From positions 186,001 through 250,000 of the forward strand of contig NZ_JAMLJJ010000003.1 in NCBI RefSeq assembly GCF_023736155.1: DNA of 64,000 nt. The letters run 5' to 3'. How positions within the stretch are numbered: position 1 is the first letter of the stretch; every line of letters begins with the position of its first letter. Shown piece by piece: positions 19,219 to 28,236 of the stretch. The notes below the pieces were generated by a model. The model made no database searches. It was not told where the DNA came from and saw nothing but the letters and a program-made list of their open reading frames with translations. Both the position numbers and the translations under genes were made by a program. Source of the stretch: Larsenimonas salina (lineage in GTDB: Bacteria > Pseudomonadota > Gammaproteobacteria > Pseudomonadales > Halomonadaceae).

Positions 19219-19872
19219 TCAGGCCGGATCGATGGTCAGCACCAGCCGCGACTGCCCGGGCGCGACGTTCGGGCTTCGGTGCACCAGCGCACGGTCTTCA
19301 CTGCCGACCCAGCCGGTGCCCTTCATCAGCGCCACATCCCCTGCGCTTAAGGTATTGAGCGCTTCCGGCACCCGCATGATGTCAGGTTTGGTGGCGGACG
19401 GCGCCCCGAGGCCGTCTCGGTTGACCGCGTCATCCGGCAGCCACTCGCTGCCCGGGCCGAGGTAGGTGCTCACCAGCCGCACCGGCAGCCGGTCACAGTG
19501 AAAGCGCGGGCACATCGCCTCATCGAGGCGTCGAAGACGCACCCCGACCTCTTCGGTTTCGAACAGGCACGCCACCGCCTGTGCCAGCATCACCACATCC
19601 GCAATCAGTGCAGCGCTTATCTCAGGCGCGTGCAGCGCCTTGCGCAAATCCGCCTCGAGCGCCTCGCCTTCCGGGTTGCCCCGCCACGAAAACGACAGCG
19701 CAAAACGCGCCTCCTCCTGGGCGCGGGCGCCCTCGATCACCTCGGGCGAGAGCGTGCGCTGCATCACGGCCAAGGTGATATCAGGCTCGAAGATGCGCGG
19801 CAGCACCGAAACCTCCCGGTCGATGGCCCAGTGGGTGTGTTCGGCAAGCGGTGTGGCGAGTGCGGCGGTCAT
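19219..19872 (-). CDS. DUF1826 family protein, Zur-regulated
   Basis: A 217-residue protein matching DUF1826: CPRFHCDRLPVRLVSTYLGP, GSEWLPD, LMKGTGWVG and HRSPNVAPGQSRLVLTID. The family recurs in zinc-starvation regulons beside COG0523 GTPases and FolE2; its activity is not established. The conserved His/Asp/Cys residues suggest metal binding, which is inference. I chose the ATG at 19872, preceded by GAGGGAG, over a TTG at 19887. A Zur box lies 24 bp upstream. Confidence 0.85.
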   Translation of the reverse strand: MTAALATPLAEHTHWAIDREVSVLPRIFEPDITLAVMQRTLSPEVIEGARAQEEARFALSFSWRGNPEGEALEADLRKALHAPEISAALIADVVMLAQAVACLFETEEVGVRLRRLDEAMCPRFHCDRLPVRLVSTYLGPGSEWLPDDAVNRDGLGAPSATKPDIMRVPEALNTLSAGDVALMKGTGWVGSEDRALVHRSPNVAPGQSRLVLTIDPA

Positions 19873-19896
19873 GGTCGGCTCCCTCAATGGCTTTAT

Positions 19897-19911
19897 TGTT
19901 ATGATATAACA
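19897..19911. promoter_or_regulatory. Zur box upstream of the DUF1826 gene
   Basis: A 15-bp core identical to the one before cobW (TGTTAT-GAT-ATAACA). It is symmetric, so it could also control rightward transcription into the AT-rich segment after 19911. Confidence 0.75.
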
Positions 19912-19976
19912 TATTTTTGGGCGAAAAAAATACGCCTTTTCGGGATGGGGTTGGTAGTTCTTGAGAGAGAAAAAGG

Positions 19977-20069
19977 ATGAATGACCACGCGGTAGTAAAG
20001 CAGCCCGATGTTCCCGGAATGTTTATGCCAATCGATGACGGGCATACGGCGAGGCAAGAGTTGGGCTGA
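19977..20069 (+). CDS. Possible 30-residue ORF beside the Zur box
   Basis: An open frame starts at ATG 19977 after GAGAGAGAAAAAGG and ends with TGA at 20067. The product would be 30 residues, mildly acidic, without signal peptide or Cys. I do not recognise it. It lies 66 bp downstream of the symmetric Zur box on the opposite side from DUF1826, which is the only reason to list it; it may be a gene remnant. Confidence 0.2.
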   Translation: MNDHAVVKQPDVPGMFMPIDDGHTARQELG

Positions 20070-20178
20070 CGGCTGGGGAAGGCGTCAGATCAGTAGGTTA
20101 TTTGCATGCAACACTTTACCTATGGGGCGCTTAGCTCATTCCGCCTAACGGAGCTCATTACAGTAGGCAAGACTCGAA
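20070..20178. other. Gene-less, compositionally mixed spacer
   Basis: The word AGCTCATT occurs twice, 19 bp apart, with a CGCCTAACGG between. No gene, promoter or terminator is convincing. It forms the left edge of the AT-rich segment holding the two following minus-strand genes. Confidence 0.3.
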
Positions 20179-20628
20179 TCATTCATCGTATTTTTGAGTG
20201 AAAGGAATGCCGTTGAAAGTGTGAGTGCAGCATTTGCAAAGAGGTTCCAGTGTATTTTCATCAATATCAGGGTTAACTATCCGCAGAATTCTTTTCTCGT
20301 CTACGTACAGGCCACTGAAGTACGAGCTTTCACCAACGCGAATTACCTCTTCGGCTGATTCGTAATCCATGGCAACCAGCCAATGAATAGGGTCTTTTTT
20401 ATCCAACCGAGAGACTGCTTCACTATGTACCTCATTCCATGGACAACCAACTTTGGCCAACAAAAACCTGAAAAGCGGAGTGTAATCGAGTCCACGCTGG
20501 ATGCCTTTGCGCATTCCAAAGGCAGATTTCCTACGTCGTGTGTTTCTAAAATCATCTCCATGGAGATGATGAACGCTATGCGTCTTAGTATTTACCTTTC
20601 GGTAAAGAGGCTTTTTTTTATTTCTCAT
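20179..20628 (-). CDS. AT-rich orphan protein, unknown family
   Basis: A 149-residue protein I do not recognise. The N-terminus is very basic (KKKPLYRKVNTKTHSVHHLHGDDFRNTRRRK spans residues 4-34, with several His). The C-terminus has a CKCC cluster (about 131-134) followed by THTFNG, which could bind metal. There is no signal peptide or membrane segment. I chose ATG 20628 over TTG 20634; neither has a clear ribosome site. Base composition is far more AT-rich than the flanks, so recent acquisition is likely. There is no mobility gene nearby. Confidence 0.6.
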   Translation of the reverse strand: MRNKKKPLYRKVNTKTHSVHHLHGDDFRNTRRRKSAFGMRKGIQRGLDYTPLFRFLLAKVGCPWNEVHSEAVSRLDKKDPIHWLVAMDYESAEEVIRVGESSYFSGLYVDEKRILRIVNPDIDENTLEPLCKCCTHTFNGIPFTQKYDE

Positions 20629-20724
20629 ATTCAACCATTATTAATAGTATAACGCTGAGTCTCTACGGCATAAATATAAAATCATGCAGAACTCGAGTTC
20701 AAACAGTAAACTCCAAGTAACTGG

Positions 20725-21261
20725 CTAATCGCGAAACCAATTGCCCTTATCGTCCACCTTGACTGTTACTTTTCTTTTAGTGCTTGGAAAATTATTCGAG
20801 TCGTAATCAGCGTGAAAGAGTGCTTCTAATACAATGGAGTCTTTAGTGCTCCCTACAATACGCTCAATAAATCTAGCACCAGGATCGAAACCTACTACCG
20901 GGCTTGATGATTCAGGGTCTACATAAAAAGAGTTACCGGCCCCAATCTTTACTATCGAGATATTAGTAGATGAGCTGCCTGCCCCACCCCAGCAGCCTAT
21001 ATCGTTATGCCAGATAACAGCATACTTCGCTTCAAAGCGGTCAGTATCGTCCTTCCATGGCGTTAGAGCAGCGATTTCTTTGGGCTGAATTTGCGTATCA
21101 CCGCAGGAAATGGAGTCAGCGTATTGAGTCGCTACCGAAATTATTTTTTGTGTTATTTCTTCTACCGGCATGGCAGGGATAGTTGAATACTCGTTTTTAG
21201 CTTGAGCGGAAAAGCTACAAATAGCGATCACAGTCGCAACTAAAATTTTTTGGAATTCCAT
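20725..21261 (-). CDS. AT-rich orphan exported protein
   Basis: A 178-residue protein with a classic Sec signal (MEFQKILVATVIAICSFSAQA, cut before KNEYS). The mature part has two Cys (ISCGDTQ and DIGCWGGAG) that could pair, a GGAGSSST segment and a C-terminal beta-rich region ending DKGNWFRD. I do not know the family. The ATG at 21261 has AAAGGCG about 9 nt upstream. Composition matches the preceding orphan gene, not the GC-rich flanks. Periplasmic or secreted location is predicted. Confidence 0.65.
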   Translation of the reverse strand: MEFQKILVATVIAICSFSAQAKNEYSTIPAMPVEEITQKIISVATQYADSISCGDTQIQPKEIAALTPWKDDTDRFEAKYAVIWHNDIGCWGGAGSSSTNISIVKIGAGNSFYVDPESSSPVVGFDPGARFIERIVGSTKDSIVLEALFHADYDSNNFPSTKRKVTVKVDDKGNWFRD

Positions 21262-21305
21262 TTTTAAACGCCTTTAAATTGCCAGAAGGGCCGTTGATCA
21301 GCACA

Positions 21306-21330
21306 TACCACATGGCGCAGCCACGTGGTA
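21306..21330. promoter_or_regulatory. Inverted repeat upstream of the AT-rich exported-protein gene
   Basis: TACCACATGGC and GCCACGTGGTA pair over 11 positions with one mismatch around a GCA loop, 45 bp before the start codon. Operator or leader hairpin; no regulator is adjacent. Confidence 0.35.
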
Positions 21331-21487
21331 CCAAACCCTAACGTCGAACTCTCTATTATCGGCAATCACTTAAATAGATTGAGAGTATTTTGAATAATTC
21401 TTATGTGCTGTGTTTACCTATGCTGACAAAGACAGGCCAACGGATCTCTCCAGTGGGATACGGCTCGTCTCTCTTATGTTATCCAAA

Positions 21488-21515
21488 ACAAAAACGCCCA
21501 CTCGAAAGTGGGCGT
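21488..21515 (-). terminator. Terminator of the YcaO gene
   Basis: On the minus strand ACGCCCACT-TTCG-AGTGGGCGT is followed by TTTTGTTTT, 25 bp beyond the stop. Nine-bp perfect stem with a stable tetraloop. Confidence 0.85.
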
Positions 21516-21540
21516 TATGCATAACTAGATACCGCGCTAA

Positions 21541-23739
21541 TCAGCTTCCAGCCTTTGCCGCCCGCCACGCATGCAATTTCTGATAGCTGGTAATCAGGCG
21601 CTGGTGCCGGTCGATGCCCTCGAGGTTCATATTGGTCTCGGTGAGGCCGTAAAAGCGCACGTCGCCGTTGATGGAGCCGACGGCGGCGTTGATTTTTTCC
21701 TCGCCGAACATGCGCACGAGGTTTCGGTGATAGTCCTCGAACTCGAGCTCGTCATCCAGCAAGATCTCGAGTACCGCAGTGAGCGCTTGATAAAAGAGGC
21801 CACGGTCGCGGGTGTTGTCGTTGAACTGCAGGAACATCTGGGTGCGGTCCAGCGCATCCTCGTACTGGCCGAGGTCGAGGCTAATGAGGAGCTTCAGCTC
21901 GGCAATCGTCAGTTCGGACCAGACGCTGTTGTCGTCGAACTCGATGCCGATCAGCGTGACGATCTTCATCTGCTCGTCGAGTTCGCTTTCCTCCAGCCGC
22001 TGGAGCAGGTCCGCGAGCTGGTCTTCCTCGAGCGCGTGCAGGTTCAGGATGTCTTCGCGGTAGGTGAGCGCCATGTTGGTGTTGTCCCACACCAGATCGT
22101 CCACCGGGTACACCTCGGAATAGCCCGGCACCAGAATTCGGCACACCGGCGCGCCGAGGTCCTCATGGTGGGTGATGTACGCCTCAAGGCCGTCTTCCGC
22201 GAGAATGCCGAACAGCCGCTCGGCCTCGTCACGGGTCTCACCGGAGAAATCCCAGTCGCAGAACTCCACATCGGCGCGGGCGCTGAAGAAACGCCAGGAG
22301 ACCACGCCGGAGGAGTCGATGAAGTGCTCGACGAAGTTGTTCGGCTCCGCCACCGCCTGAGAGTTGAAGGTCGGCTGGGGCAGGTCATCCATGCCTTCGA
22401 AGCTGCGGCCCTGTAGAAGCTCGGTCAGGCTGCGCTCGATCGCGACCTGAAGGCTCGGATGGGCTCCGAAGGAGGCAAACACACCACCGGTGCGCGGGTT
22501 CATCAGCGTCACGCACGCGACCGGATAGCGCCCGCCAAGCGATGCATCCTTCACCAGCACCGGGAAGCCCTGGGCTTCGAGTGCGTCGATGCCGGCCTTG
22601 ATGCCGGGGTAGCGCGCGATAACCTCATCGGGTACGTCCGGCAGGGCGATTTCCTGCTCGATGATCTGACGCTTCACCGCCCGCTCGAAGATTTCGGAAA
22701 GGCACTGCACCTGCGCTTCCGCGCGCGTATTGCCCGCGCTCATGCCGTTACTCAGATACAGGTTCTCGATCAGATTCGAGGGGAACCAGACCGTCTCGCC
22801 ATCGGAGTGGCGGGTGAACGGCAGCGCGACGATGCCGCGATCCGCGCGCCCTGAGTTGGTGTCGATCAGGTGCGAGGCTTTGAGTTCACCCTCCGGGTTG
22901 AAAAGCTCGAGGCAGTGATCGTCCAGAATCCCTTCCGGCAGTGCGTCATCCTGGCCCGGCTGGAACCAGCGTTCGCTCGGGTAGTGAACGAAGTCGCTGC
23001 CCGCGATCTCGGGGCCGAAGAACTGGTCGTTATAGAAGAAGTTGCAGGAGAGGCGCTCGATGAACTCCCCCAGCGCCGAGCACAGCGCGGCTTCCTTGGT
23101 CGAGCCCTTGCCGTTGGTGAAGCACATGGGGGACGCCGCATCGCGGATGTGGAGCGACCACACGTTCGGCACGATGTTGCGCCACGAGGCAATCTCGATC
23201 TTCATGCCGAGGCGCTCGAGAATGCCGGTCATGTTGGCGATGGTCTGCTCCAGCGGCAGATCCTTGCCCTCGATCCAGGTGCTGGCGCTCTCCCCTTCGT
23301 TATCGACAGAACCGCTCATCAGCAGCGCTTGGGCATCCTCGTCGATGTTCTCGACCACCTCGATCTGGAACTCGGGGTTATTTTGAATCACCCGCTTGAC
23401 CGAGCAGCGCTCGATGGAGCGCAGAATGCCGGTGCGGTCCTTCTCGGAAATGTCGTCCGGCAGCTCGACCTGAATGCGGAAAATCTGGTTGTAGCGGTTT
23501 TCCGGATCAACGATGTTGTTCTGGGAGAGCCGGATGTTCTCGGTTGGAATCTCGCGAGCGTTGCAGTACACGCGCACGAAGTACGCCGCGCACAGGGCGG
23601 AGGAAGCAAGAAAGTAATCGAACGGGCCGGGCGCGGAGCCATCGCCCTTGTAGCGAATCGGCTGGTCGGTGATGACGGTGAAGTCATCGAACTTCGCCTC
23701 CTGTCGGAGGTTGTCGAGGTAGTTGACCTTGATTTCCAT
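21541..23739 (-). CDS. ycaO: OsmC-YcaO fusion protein with C-terminal TPR-like region
   Basis: A 732-residue protein. An N-terminal OsmC-like domain (about 1-140) carries SSALCAAYF and an ERCSVKRVI Cys; the YcaO core spans about 160-570 (GKGSTKEAALCSALGEFIERL, NTRAEAQVQCLSEIFERAVK, SFGAHPSLQVAIERSLTELLQ). A helical C-terminal part (about 590-732) resembles TPRs. This OsmC/YcaO architecture is that of E. coli YcaO, implicated in ribosomal protein S12 beta-methylthiolation, not the RiPP cyclodehydratases. YcaO domains activate amide oxygen with ATP. The ribosome site is weak. It is flanked on both sides by AT-rich orphan genes, while its own composition is normal. Confidence 0.88.
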   Translation of the reverse strand: MEIKVNYLDNLRQEAKFDDFTVITDQPIRYKGDGSAPGPFDYFLASSALCAAYFVRVYCNAREIPTENIRLSQNNIVDPENRYNQIFRIQVELPDDISEKDRTGILRSIERCSVKRVIQNNPEFQIEVVENIDEDAQALLMSGSVDNEGESASTWIEGKDLPLEQTIANMTGILERLGMKIEIASWRNIVPNVWSLHIRDAASPMCFTNGKGSTKEAALCSALGEFIERLSCNFFYNDQFFGPEIAGSDFVHYPSERWFQPGQDDALPEGILDDHCLELFNPEGELKASHLIDTNSGRADRGIVALPFTRHSDGETVWFPSNLIENLYLSNGMSAGNTRAEAQVQCLSEIFERAVKRQIIEQEIALPDVPDEVIARYPGIKAGIDALEAQGFPVLVKDASLGGRYPVACVTLMNPRTGGVFASFGAHPSLQVAIERSLTELLQGRSFEGMDDLPQPTFNSQAVAEPNNFVEHFIDSSGVVSWRFFSARADVEFCDWDFSGETRDEAERLFGILAEDGLEAYITHHEDLGAPVCRILVPGYSEVYPVDDLVWDNTNMALTYREDILNLHALEEDQLADLLQRLEESELDEQMKIVTLIGIEFDDNSVWSELTIAELKLLISLDLGQYEDALDRTQMFLQFNDNTRDRGLFYQALTAVLEILLDDELEFEDYHRNLVRMFGEEKINAAVGSINGDVRFYGLTETNMNLEGIDRHQRLITSYQKLHAWRAAKAGS

Positions 23740-23881
23740 GAGGTAGAACCGGGTTGGTGACGGGTGTCGCTCGGGGCGAATTGCCCGCCATTATCCGGAT
23801 TTGAGGGGGGGATGTCTTGGGGATATCGATAACATAATTTTTAACTAACATTACAGCTAGCAGATATTTGATATAAAAATC

Positions 23882-24334
23882 TCAAACGAAAAAAACTTCA
23901 AATTCTTTACAATAAACCAAAACCTCCCCCTTAAAATTAGGATCAATATCTCTATAGTTAGAAACTGATTTATAGAATTTTTTATTTAAACTAGAAAAGA
24001 CCGATTCGCGCGAAATAACACCACCTTCAATTGAGCACGTTACATCTAAAAAGTCTTGAACATCGCTACTGTATATAATGACGGGATCACCTAAAGGAAC
24101 AATATTTGCTAATATCCCTCCGCTTCTCACATAGCTTTTTGCTTGTTTAATATCTGTAGAGCAAATTATTGTTCTAGATCTTGCTTCAATACCAAACTTC
24201 TCATAAAACCATTCATCTGCATAGGCATGAATATTGGTTGATGTATCTACAGGCACCCTAGGCCTTTCTAAAAAAATATTCTTATTTACGCCTTCGGGTA
24301 TATGACAACCAAACCCTCGATAAATCTTAACCAT
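23882..24334 (-). CDS. AT-rich orphan protein with possible ART-like N-terminus
   Basis: A 150-residue protein in a strongly AT-rich stretch; ATG 24334 follows AAGG at 8 nt. It begins MVKIYRGFGCHIP and later has PVDTSTNIHAYADEWF, then RTIICSTDIKQAKSYV and LGDPVIIYSSDVQDFLDV. The order Y-R-G, then S-T-N...Y-A, then an acidic C-terminal part is loosely like ADP-ribosyltransferase or RES-type folds, but no Glu motif is certain, so this is weak. No signal peptide. No partner toxin or antitoxin is adjacent. Likely acquired. Confidence 0.55.
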   Translation of the reverse strand: MVKIYRGFGCHIPEGVNKNIFLERPRVPVDTSTNIHAYADEWFYEKFGIEARSRTIICSTDIKQAKSYVRSGGILANIVPLGDPVIIYSSDVQDFLDVTCSIEGGVISRESVFSSLNKKFYKSVSNYRDIDPNFKGEVLVYCKEFEVFFV

Positions 24335-24370
24335 CTGAAATACCTTATTTTAATAAATAATCATATTTAA

Positions 24371-24589
24371 CTACTTTATTAAGAGCGTCTCGAACCGCCC
24401 CGCCTCATCAAACACCAACCGATACACTCCATGTACGCCATTCGGTCCGACGATCCGATGCAGTGCCCGCGCGGGAAACCGCACGCGGCGGCCATCGAGG
24501 CTGCGAGCGTCGATCCAGTCGGCGTGGCCGGCGTAGTAGCGGCGGCACTGGTCGAGCGTGAGCGAGAGGGAAATATCGACGTAGGGCAT
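24371..24589 (-). CDS. DUF2835 family protein
   Basis: A 72-residue protein matching DUF2835 over its full length: ISLSLTLDQCRRYYAGHADW, LDGRRVRFPARALHRIV, GVHGVYRLVFDEAGRFETL. The family is common in marine and halophilic gammaproteobacteria; function unknown, probably a small beta-rich RNA- or protein-binding module. I chose ATG 24589 because the product then starts exactly as the family does; the 42 upstream codons look random. Confidence 0.85.
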   Translation of the reverse strand: MPYVDISLSLTLDQCRRYYAGHADWIDARSLDGRRVRFPARALHRIVGPNGVHGVYRLVFDEAGRFETLLIK

Positions 24590-24714
24590 GGCGGCGCCTC
24601 GTAACGTGATGATCCGGGCGTTATCGGCACGGGCGGGGTCTACTTTAGAGCGAGCGCATTTATCGGCCATTCGACCATGGATGAAGGCCGTGGGTAGTCC
24701 ACTTGAGCACCCCA

Positions 24715-24747
24715 CAAAAAAAGGGAGCGATCAGTGATCGCTCCCTT
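24715..24747 (-). terminator. Terminator of the chemoreceptor gene
   Basis: On the minus strand AAGGGAGCGATCA and its exact complement form a 13-bp stem with one unpaired base, followed by a T-run. It is 19 bp beyond the stop. Confidence 0.85.
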
Positions 24748-24765
24748 GGCTAAACCCTAGCACCG

Positions 24766-26421
24766 TCAGGCGTGGGCCGGGGCCGGTCGGGCGCTGGCAC
24801 GCGATGTAGACGGCCTTACCGCATTACTTCCGGCAGGGCTTGATGGCGCGGCGCGTTCGCTGGTGTAGTCGTGCGCGCTGAGCCTGAACTGCGCGACCGC
24901 AGCGACGAGCTCATCGGCCTGACTTCGAAGGCTTGCGGCAGCGGCGGCGGATTCCTCGACCAGGGCGGCGTTTTGCTGGGTGGTGTGGTCAAGCTGGGTG
25001 ATGGCCTGGCTGACCTGCCCTATCGCCGAGCTTTGCTCGCGGCTGGCGCCGCTGATTTCGCCGACAATGTCGCTCACGCGCTGAATGGAGGTGACGATTT
25101 CGCCCATGGTGCGGCCGGCGTCGTCCACAAGGTTTGTGCCCTTGCCGACCCGCTCGACGCTCACCTCAATCAGGGCCTTGATCTCCTTGGCGGCGTTTGA
25201 GCTTCGCTGGGCGAGCTCACGCACCTCGCTTGCCACCACCGCAAAACCGCGGCCCTGCTCACCGGCACGAGCGGCTTCCACCGAGGCGTTCAGCGCCAGA
25301 ATGTTGGTCTGGAAGGCGATGCCTTCGATCACGGCGACGATGTCGTTAATCTGAGTGCTGCTTTCGTTGATCTCCTGCATGGTCACGACGACCTCGCTCA
25401 CCACGTCACCGCCCTGACGCGCGGTCTTGCTGGCGTTGACGGTGAGCTGGCTTGCGGTTTCGGTGTTGTCGGCGTTCTGGGTGGCACTCGACCCCATTTC
25501 TTCCATCGAGGCTGATGTCTCCTCGAGCGCGGAGGACTGCATCATGGTGCGCTGGCTCAAATCATCATTACCCTGCGCGATCTGAACGCTTGCTGCGGCC
25601 ACGCTTTCGGCGTTGCGGCGCACGTTAGTGACCACGCCGGCAAGGCCGTCCACCATCTCTTGCTGGGCGCGCAGAAGCTGGCCGAGTTCGTTGGTGGAAC
25701 GTGGCTCGACGGTGGTGGTGAGATCGCCACTTGCCACCGCTTTTGCCTGCTCAACGGCCTGGCCGAGCGGCCGGGTAATGCCACGTGTAATGATCACGCC
25801 CACCACGACCGAGATCACGATGGCGAGAATGCCGAGCACCAGCGTGATGAGCATGGCGTGCTCGAACTGGGCGGTGCTGCGCGCCATTACGTCCTGCGCC
25901 GCGATGAGCTGAATGTCGATCAACTCACCGATGACGTTGCTGATCGGATCGATCGAGGCGTACAGCGCTCCATCCACTGCGTTGAGCTGGCCTTCGACCT
26001 GACCCGAGAGACCGGCCAAGGTCGCTTCCAGGGCGTCGAGCGCTCGGTTGGCCTCCACGAACCGCGCTTCGGCCTCACTTGCCTTGGCCGCTTCCTGCGC
26101 CGTGAGCGTTGTCTGCATGTAGGTGTCCCATTGGCTTTCGATCACGCCTCGGGCACTTCTTACGGCACTCAAGGCCTCTTCGGCGCTCATCAGTCCGGCG
26201 TTGGCCTTGTTGACGGCATCAACCACATCGACGGCGTAGGCATCCGCGATGATCTTGAGTTCCTTGAGGGGCACGATGCGGTCACGGTACATCGACTCCA
26301 TGTTGTCGTTGGCCGCGCGCAGGCTCATTGAGTTCATGAGGCCGCTGAGCCCTAAAAACAGGACCGCGACCAGAAAACCCAGCCCGATCTGTTTGCTGAT
26401 GGATAGATTCTTAAGCTTCAT
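24766..26421 (-). CDS. Methyl-accepting chemotaxis protein (4-helix-bundle sensor)
   Basis: A 551-residue chemoreceptor: TM1 about 10-30, a helical periplasmic sensor of about 160 residues (4HB_MCP type, [20 protein letters not shown]), TM2 near 190-212, HAMP ([19 protein letters not shown]) and the signalling hairpin with tip [20 protein letters not shown]. It would pass ligand occupancy to CheA/CheW and be methylated on the coiled coil. The Pro/Ala/Ser-rich C-terminus lacks a CheR-binding NWETF-like pentapeptide. ATG 26421 follows TGGAGGCACC; upstream codons are not credible. The ligand is unknown. Confidence 0.92.
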   Translation of the reverse strand: MKLKNLSISKQIGLGFLVAVLFLGLSGLMNSMSLRAANDNMESMYRDRIVPLKELKIIADAYAVDVVDAVNKANAGLMSAEEALSAVRSARGVIESQWDTYMQTTLTAQEAAKASEAEARFVEANRALDALEATLAGLSGQVEGQLNAVDGALYASIDPISNVIGELIDIQLIAAQDVMARSTAQFEHAMLITLVLGILAIVISVVVGVIITRGITRPLGQAVEQAKAVASGDLTTTVEPRSTNELGQLLRAQQEMVDGLAGVVTNVRRNAESVAAASVQIAQGNDDLSQRTMMQSSALEETSASMEEMGSSATQNADNTETASQLTVNASKTARQGGDVVSEVVVTMQEINESSTQINDIVAVIEGIAFQTNILALNASVEAARAGEQGRGFAVVASEVRELAQRSSNAAKEIKALIEVSVERVGKGTNLVDDAGRTMGEIVTSIQRVSDIVGEISGASREQSSAIGQVSQAITQLDHTTQQNAALVEESAAAAASLRSQADELVAAVAQFRLSAHDYTSERAAPSSPAGSNAVRPSTSRASARPAPAHA

Positions 26422-26873
26422 GGTGCCTCCAAAGCGACTCGGTTCGCGTAGATGCGCCGACTCAGGGGTAGATGAGCGGTGATACGTACGTACAGGGCAG
26501 GGGCAGATAGTGCCGCGCTGGGGTGGCCCTCGGCGTTTCAAGAGGAAACGACGATCGGAGTGCAGGCGTTGTATGTGGGCGGGTGCGCCCTCGCCTGTCG
26601 GTGTTATGTCGCCAAACACATAAGCAAGACTTTTTATAAAGACCTAATAAAACAAACCTTTATACCAAGTTTGCGTATCGCTATTTCTAAATACGGCCAC
26701 AACTGGCAGGACTTAAGTTCAATGGGTGCGCCCCGCTTGGTTGAAGCTTATGTTCGACCTGTCAGTAGAAGCGGCCTGCCCTGCATCGCCTTCAGGCGGC
26801 TTTTTGATATAGTCCGCCGCGGCCTGTCTCTGCGGCCAATGCCTTGATCCATTTTTCTGCTCTGGAGCGTGAT
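26422..26873. other. 452-bp intergenic region between divergent genes
   Basis: The central part (26600-26690) is AT-rich and probably holds the promoters for the chemoreceptor and MFS genes, but I find no convincing sigma-28 site. Near 26769-26807 an imperfect GCGGCCTG / CAGGCGGC stem followed by TTTTTG resembles a rightward terminator with no gene before it. Nothing codes convincingly. Confidence 0.35.
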
Positions 26874-28148
26874 GTGACGTCTTCCTCGGCCGCCTCCGGC
26901 CCGCCCTCGTCCGCGCCGACGGTCAACCCGCGGCTTTTGTTGGCAAGCCAGCTGATCTTCAACGCCGGGTTCTACATGGTGCTGCCGTTTCTGGCGATTC
27001 ACCTGCGCGATAACCTCGCGATGGCGGGCGCGCTGGTCGGCATGGTGCTGGGCATTCGTACCTTTTCCCAGCAGGGGCTGTTCGTGTTCGGCGGGGCGCT
27101 CTCGGACGCGCTCGGGCCGCGGCGCATCATTTTGCTGGGCTGTCTGATTCGAACCGCCGGCTTTTTGATGCTGGGCTTTTCCGAATCACTTTCCATGATC
27201 GTGATCGGCGCGTGCCTGACCGGGGCCGGAAGCGCGCTGTTTTCACCGGCAGTGTCGGCGCTTTTGGCGCTAGCCGGCAGCGAAAGCGAGGCCAGAGGCG
27301 GTCAGTCCCGCTCGACCTTGTTTGCCCGGCTCGCGATCTGGGGGGAATGCGGCGCGGTGATGGGGCCGGTGCTCGGGGCGCTTTTGCTGGATGTAAGCTT
27401 CCAGCTGGTGTCGCTGGCAGGTGCGCTGGTGTTCGTGGTCATGTTCTTTGTGCTTGGCCGGGCGCTGCCGGCAGGCGCCACAACTACCCAGACCGGGGAG
27501 GCGCAGGCCTCGTGGTGGCACGTGCTCCACAACCCGCAGTTTCTGGCGTTCATCGTGATCTACAGCACCGCGCTTTTGAGCTACAACCAGCTTTATCTGG
27601 CGATGCCGGTGGAGCTCGAGCGGGTCGGCGCCAATGAAGGCGCGCTTGCGATGATGTTCATGCTGGTCTCCGCCCTGGTCATTACCCTTCAACTGCCGAT
27701 CAACCGGCTCGCGCGCCACGTCGGCCCGGCCATCAGCCTGCCGCTGGGGTTTGTGGTGTACGCTGTGGGCTTTTCCGCGGTGGCGTGGGCGGCGCCGCAC
27801 GCGCCGGCAGAGGGCTGGCTCAAGCTGTGGCCGGCGGCGGTGATGGTCAGCGCCATCGCTGTTGCCCAGATGATCGTGCGGCCGGTGGCGATGGATCTGA
27901 TTCCGGGCTTTGCCGGCGATAAACCGCTTGGGGTGTATTACGGGGCGCTGGCCTCGGCAGGCGGCATTGCGGTGCTGCTTGGTAACGCGCTCGCGGGGGA
28001 TCTGCTCGATAGCGCGCTGTCACCTGCGCCCGAGGCCGGGCTGCCCTGGTGGGTGCTGGCGAGCTTTCCGTTGGCAAGCGCTGTCGCACTACTCATACTC
28101 TTTCGTCTGCCAGCGCTTTCCCACCTTCGCTCCAAACCCGCCGCGTAA
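26874..28148 (+). CDS. MFS transporter, MdtH-like
   Basis: A 424-residue protein with about 12 membrane segments. Helix 1 region LIFNAGFYMVLPFLAIHL and the motif-A-like loop GALSDALGPRRIILLG mark a drug-efflux-type MFS similar to MdtH. The GTG at 26874 is preferred because CTGGAG lies 7 nt upstream; an in-frame TTG at 26844 has none. The substrate cannot be inferred, and no regulator is adjacent. The gene converges on hemB across a shared terminator. Confidence 0.8.
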   Translation: MTSSSAASGPPSSAPTVNPRLLLASQLIFNAGFYMVLPFLAIHLRDNLAMAGALVGMVLGIRTFSQQGLFVFGGALSDALGPRRIILLGCLIRTAGFLMLGFSESLSMIVIGACLTGAGSALFSPAVSALLALAGSESEARGGQSRSTLFARLAIWGECGAVMGPVLGALLLDVSFQLVSLAGALVFVVMFFVLGRALPAGATTTQTGEAQASWWHVLHNPQFLAFIVIYSTALLSYNQLYLAMPVELERVGANEGALAMMFMLVSALVITLQLPINRLARHVGPAISLPLGFVVYAVGFSAVAWAAPHAPAEGWLKLWPAAVMVSAIAVAQMIVRPVAMDLIPGFAGDKPLGVYYGALASAGGIAVLLGNALAGDLLDSALSPAPEAGLPWWVLASFPLASAVALLILFRLPALSHLRSKPAA

Positions 28149-28182
28149 GTGCAAAGCAGTTACGCCACCACAGCCAGACACA

Positions 28183-28210
28183 AAAACGCCGCGCATTTGC
28201 GCGGCGTTTT
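28183..28210. terminator. Bidirectional terminator
   Basis: AAAACGCCGCGC-ATTT-GCGCGGCGTTTT is a perfect 12-bp palindromic stem between the convergent MFS and hemB genes. Confidence 0.88.
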
Positions 28211-28236
28211 CATGAGCGGCGAACGCCTCTACGTGC

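Noticed and set aside
20100-20178. attC-like integron site (CGCCTAAC and GTTAGGC on opposite strands)
   Set aside because: The pair required in correct order and spacing is missing, there is no integrase, and neighbouring genes are not cassette-like in layout.
26422-26700. Sigma-28 (FliA) promoter for the chemoreceptor gene
   Set aside because: A TAAA word is present, but no GCCGATAA-like -10 lies at the right spacing.
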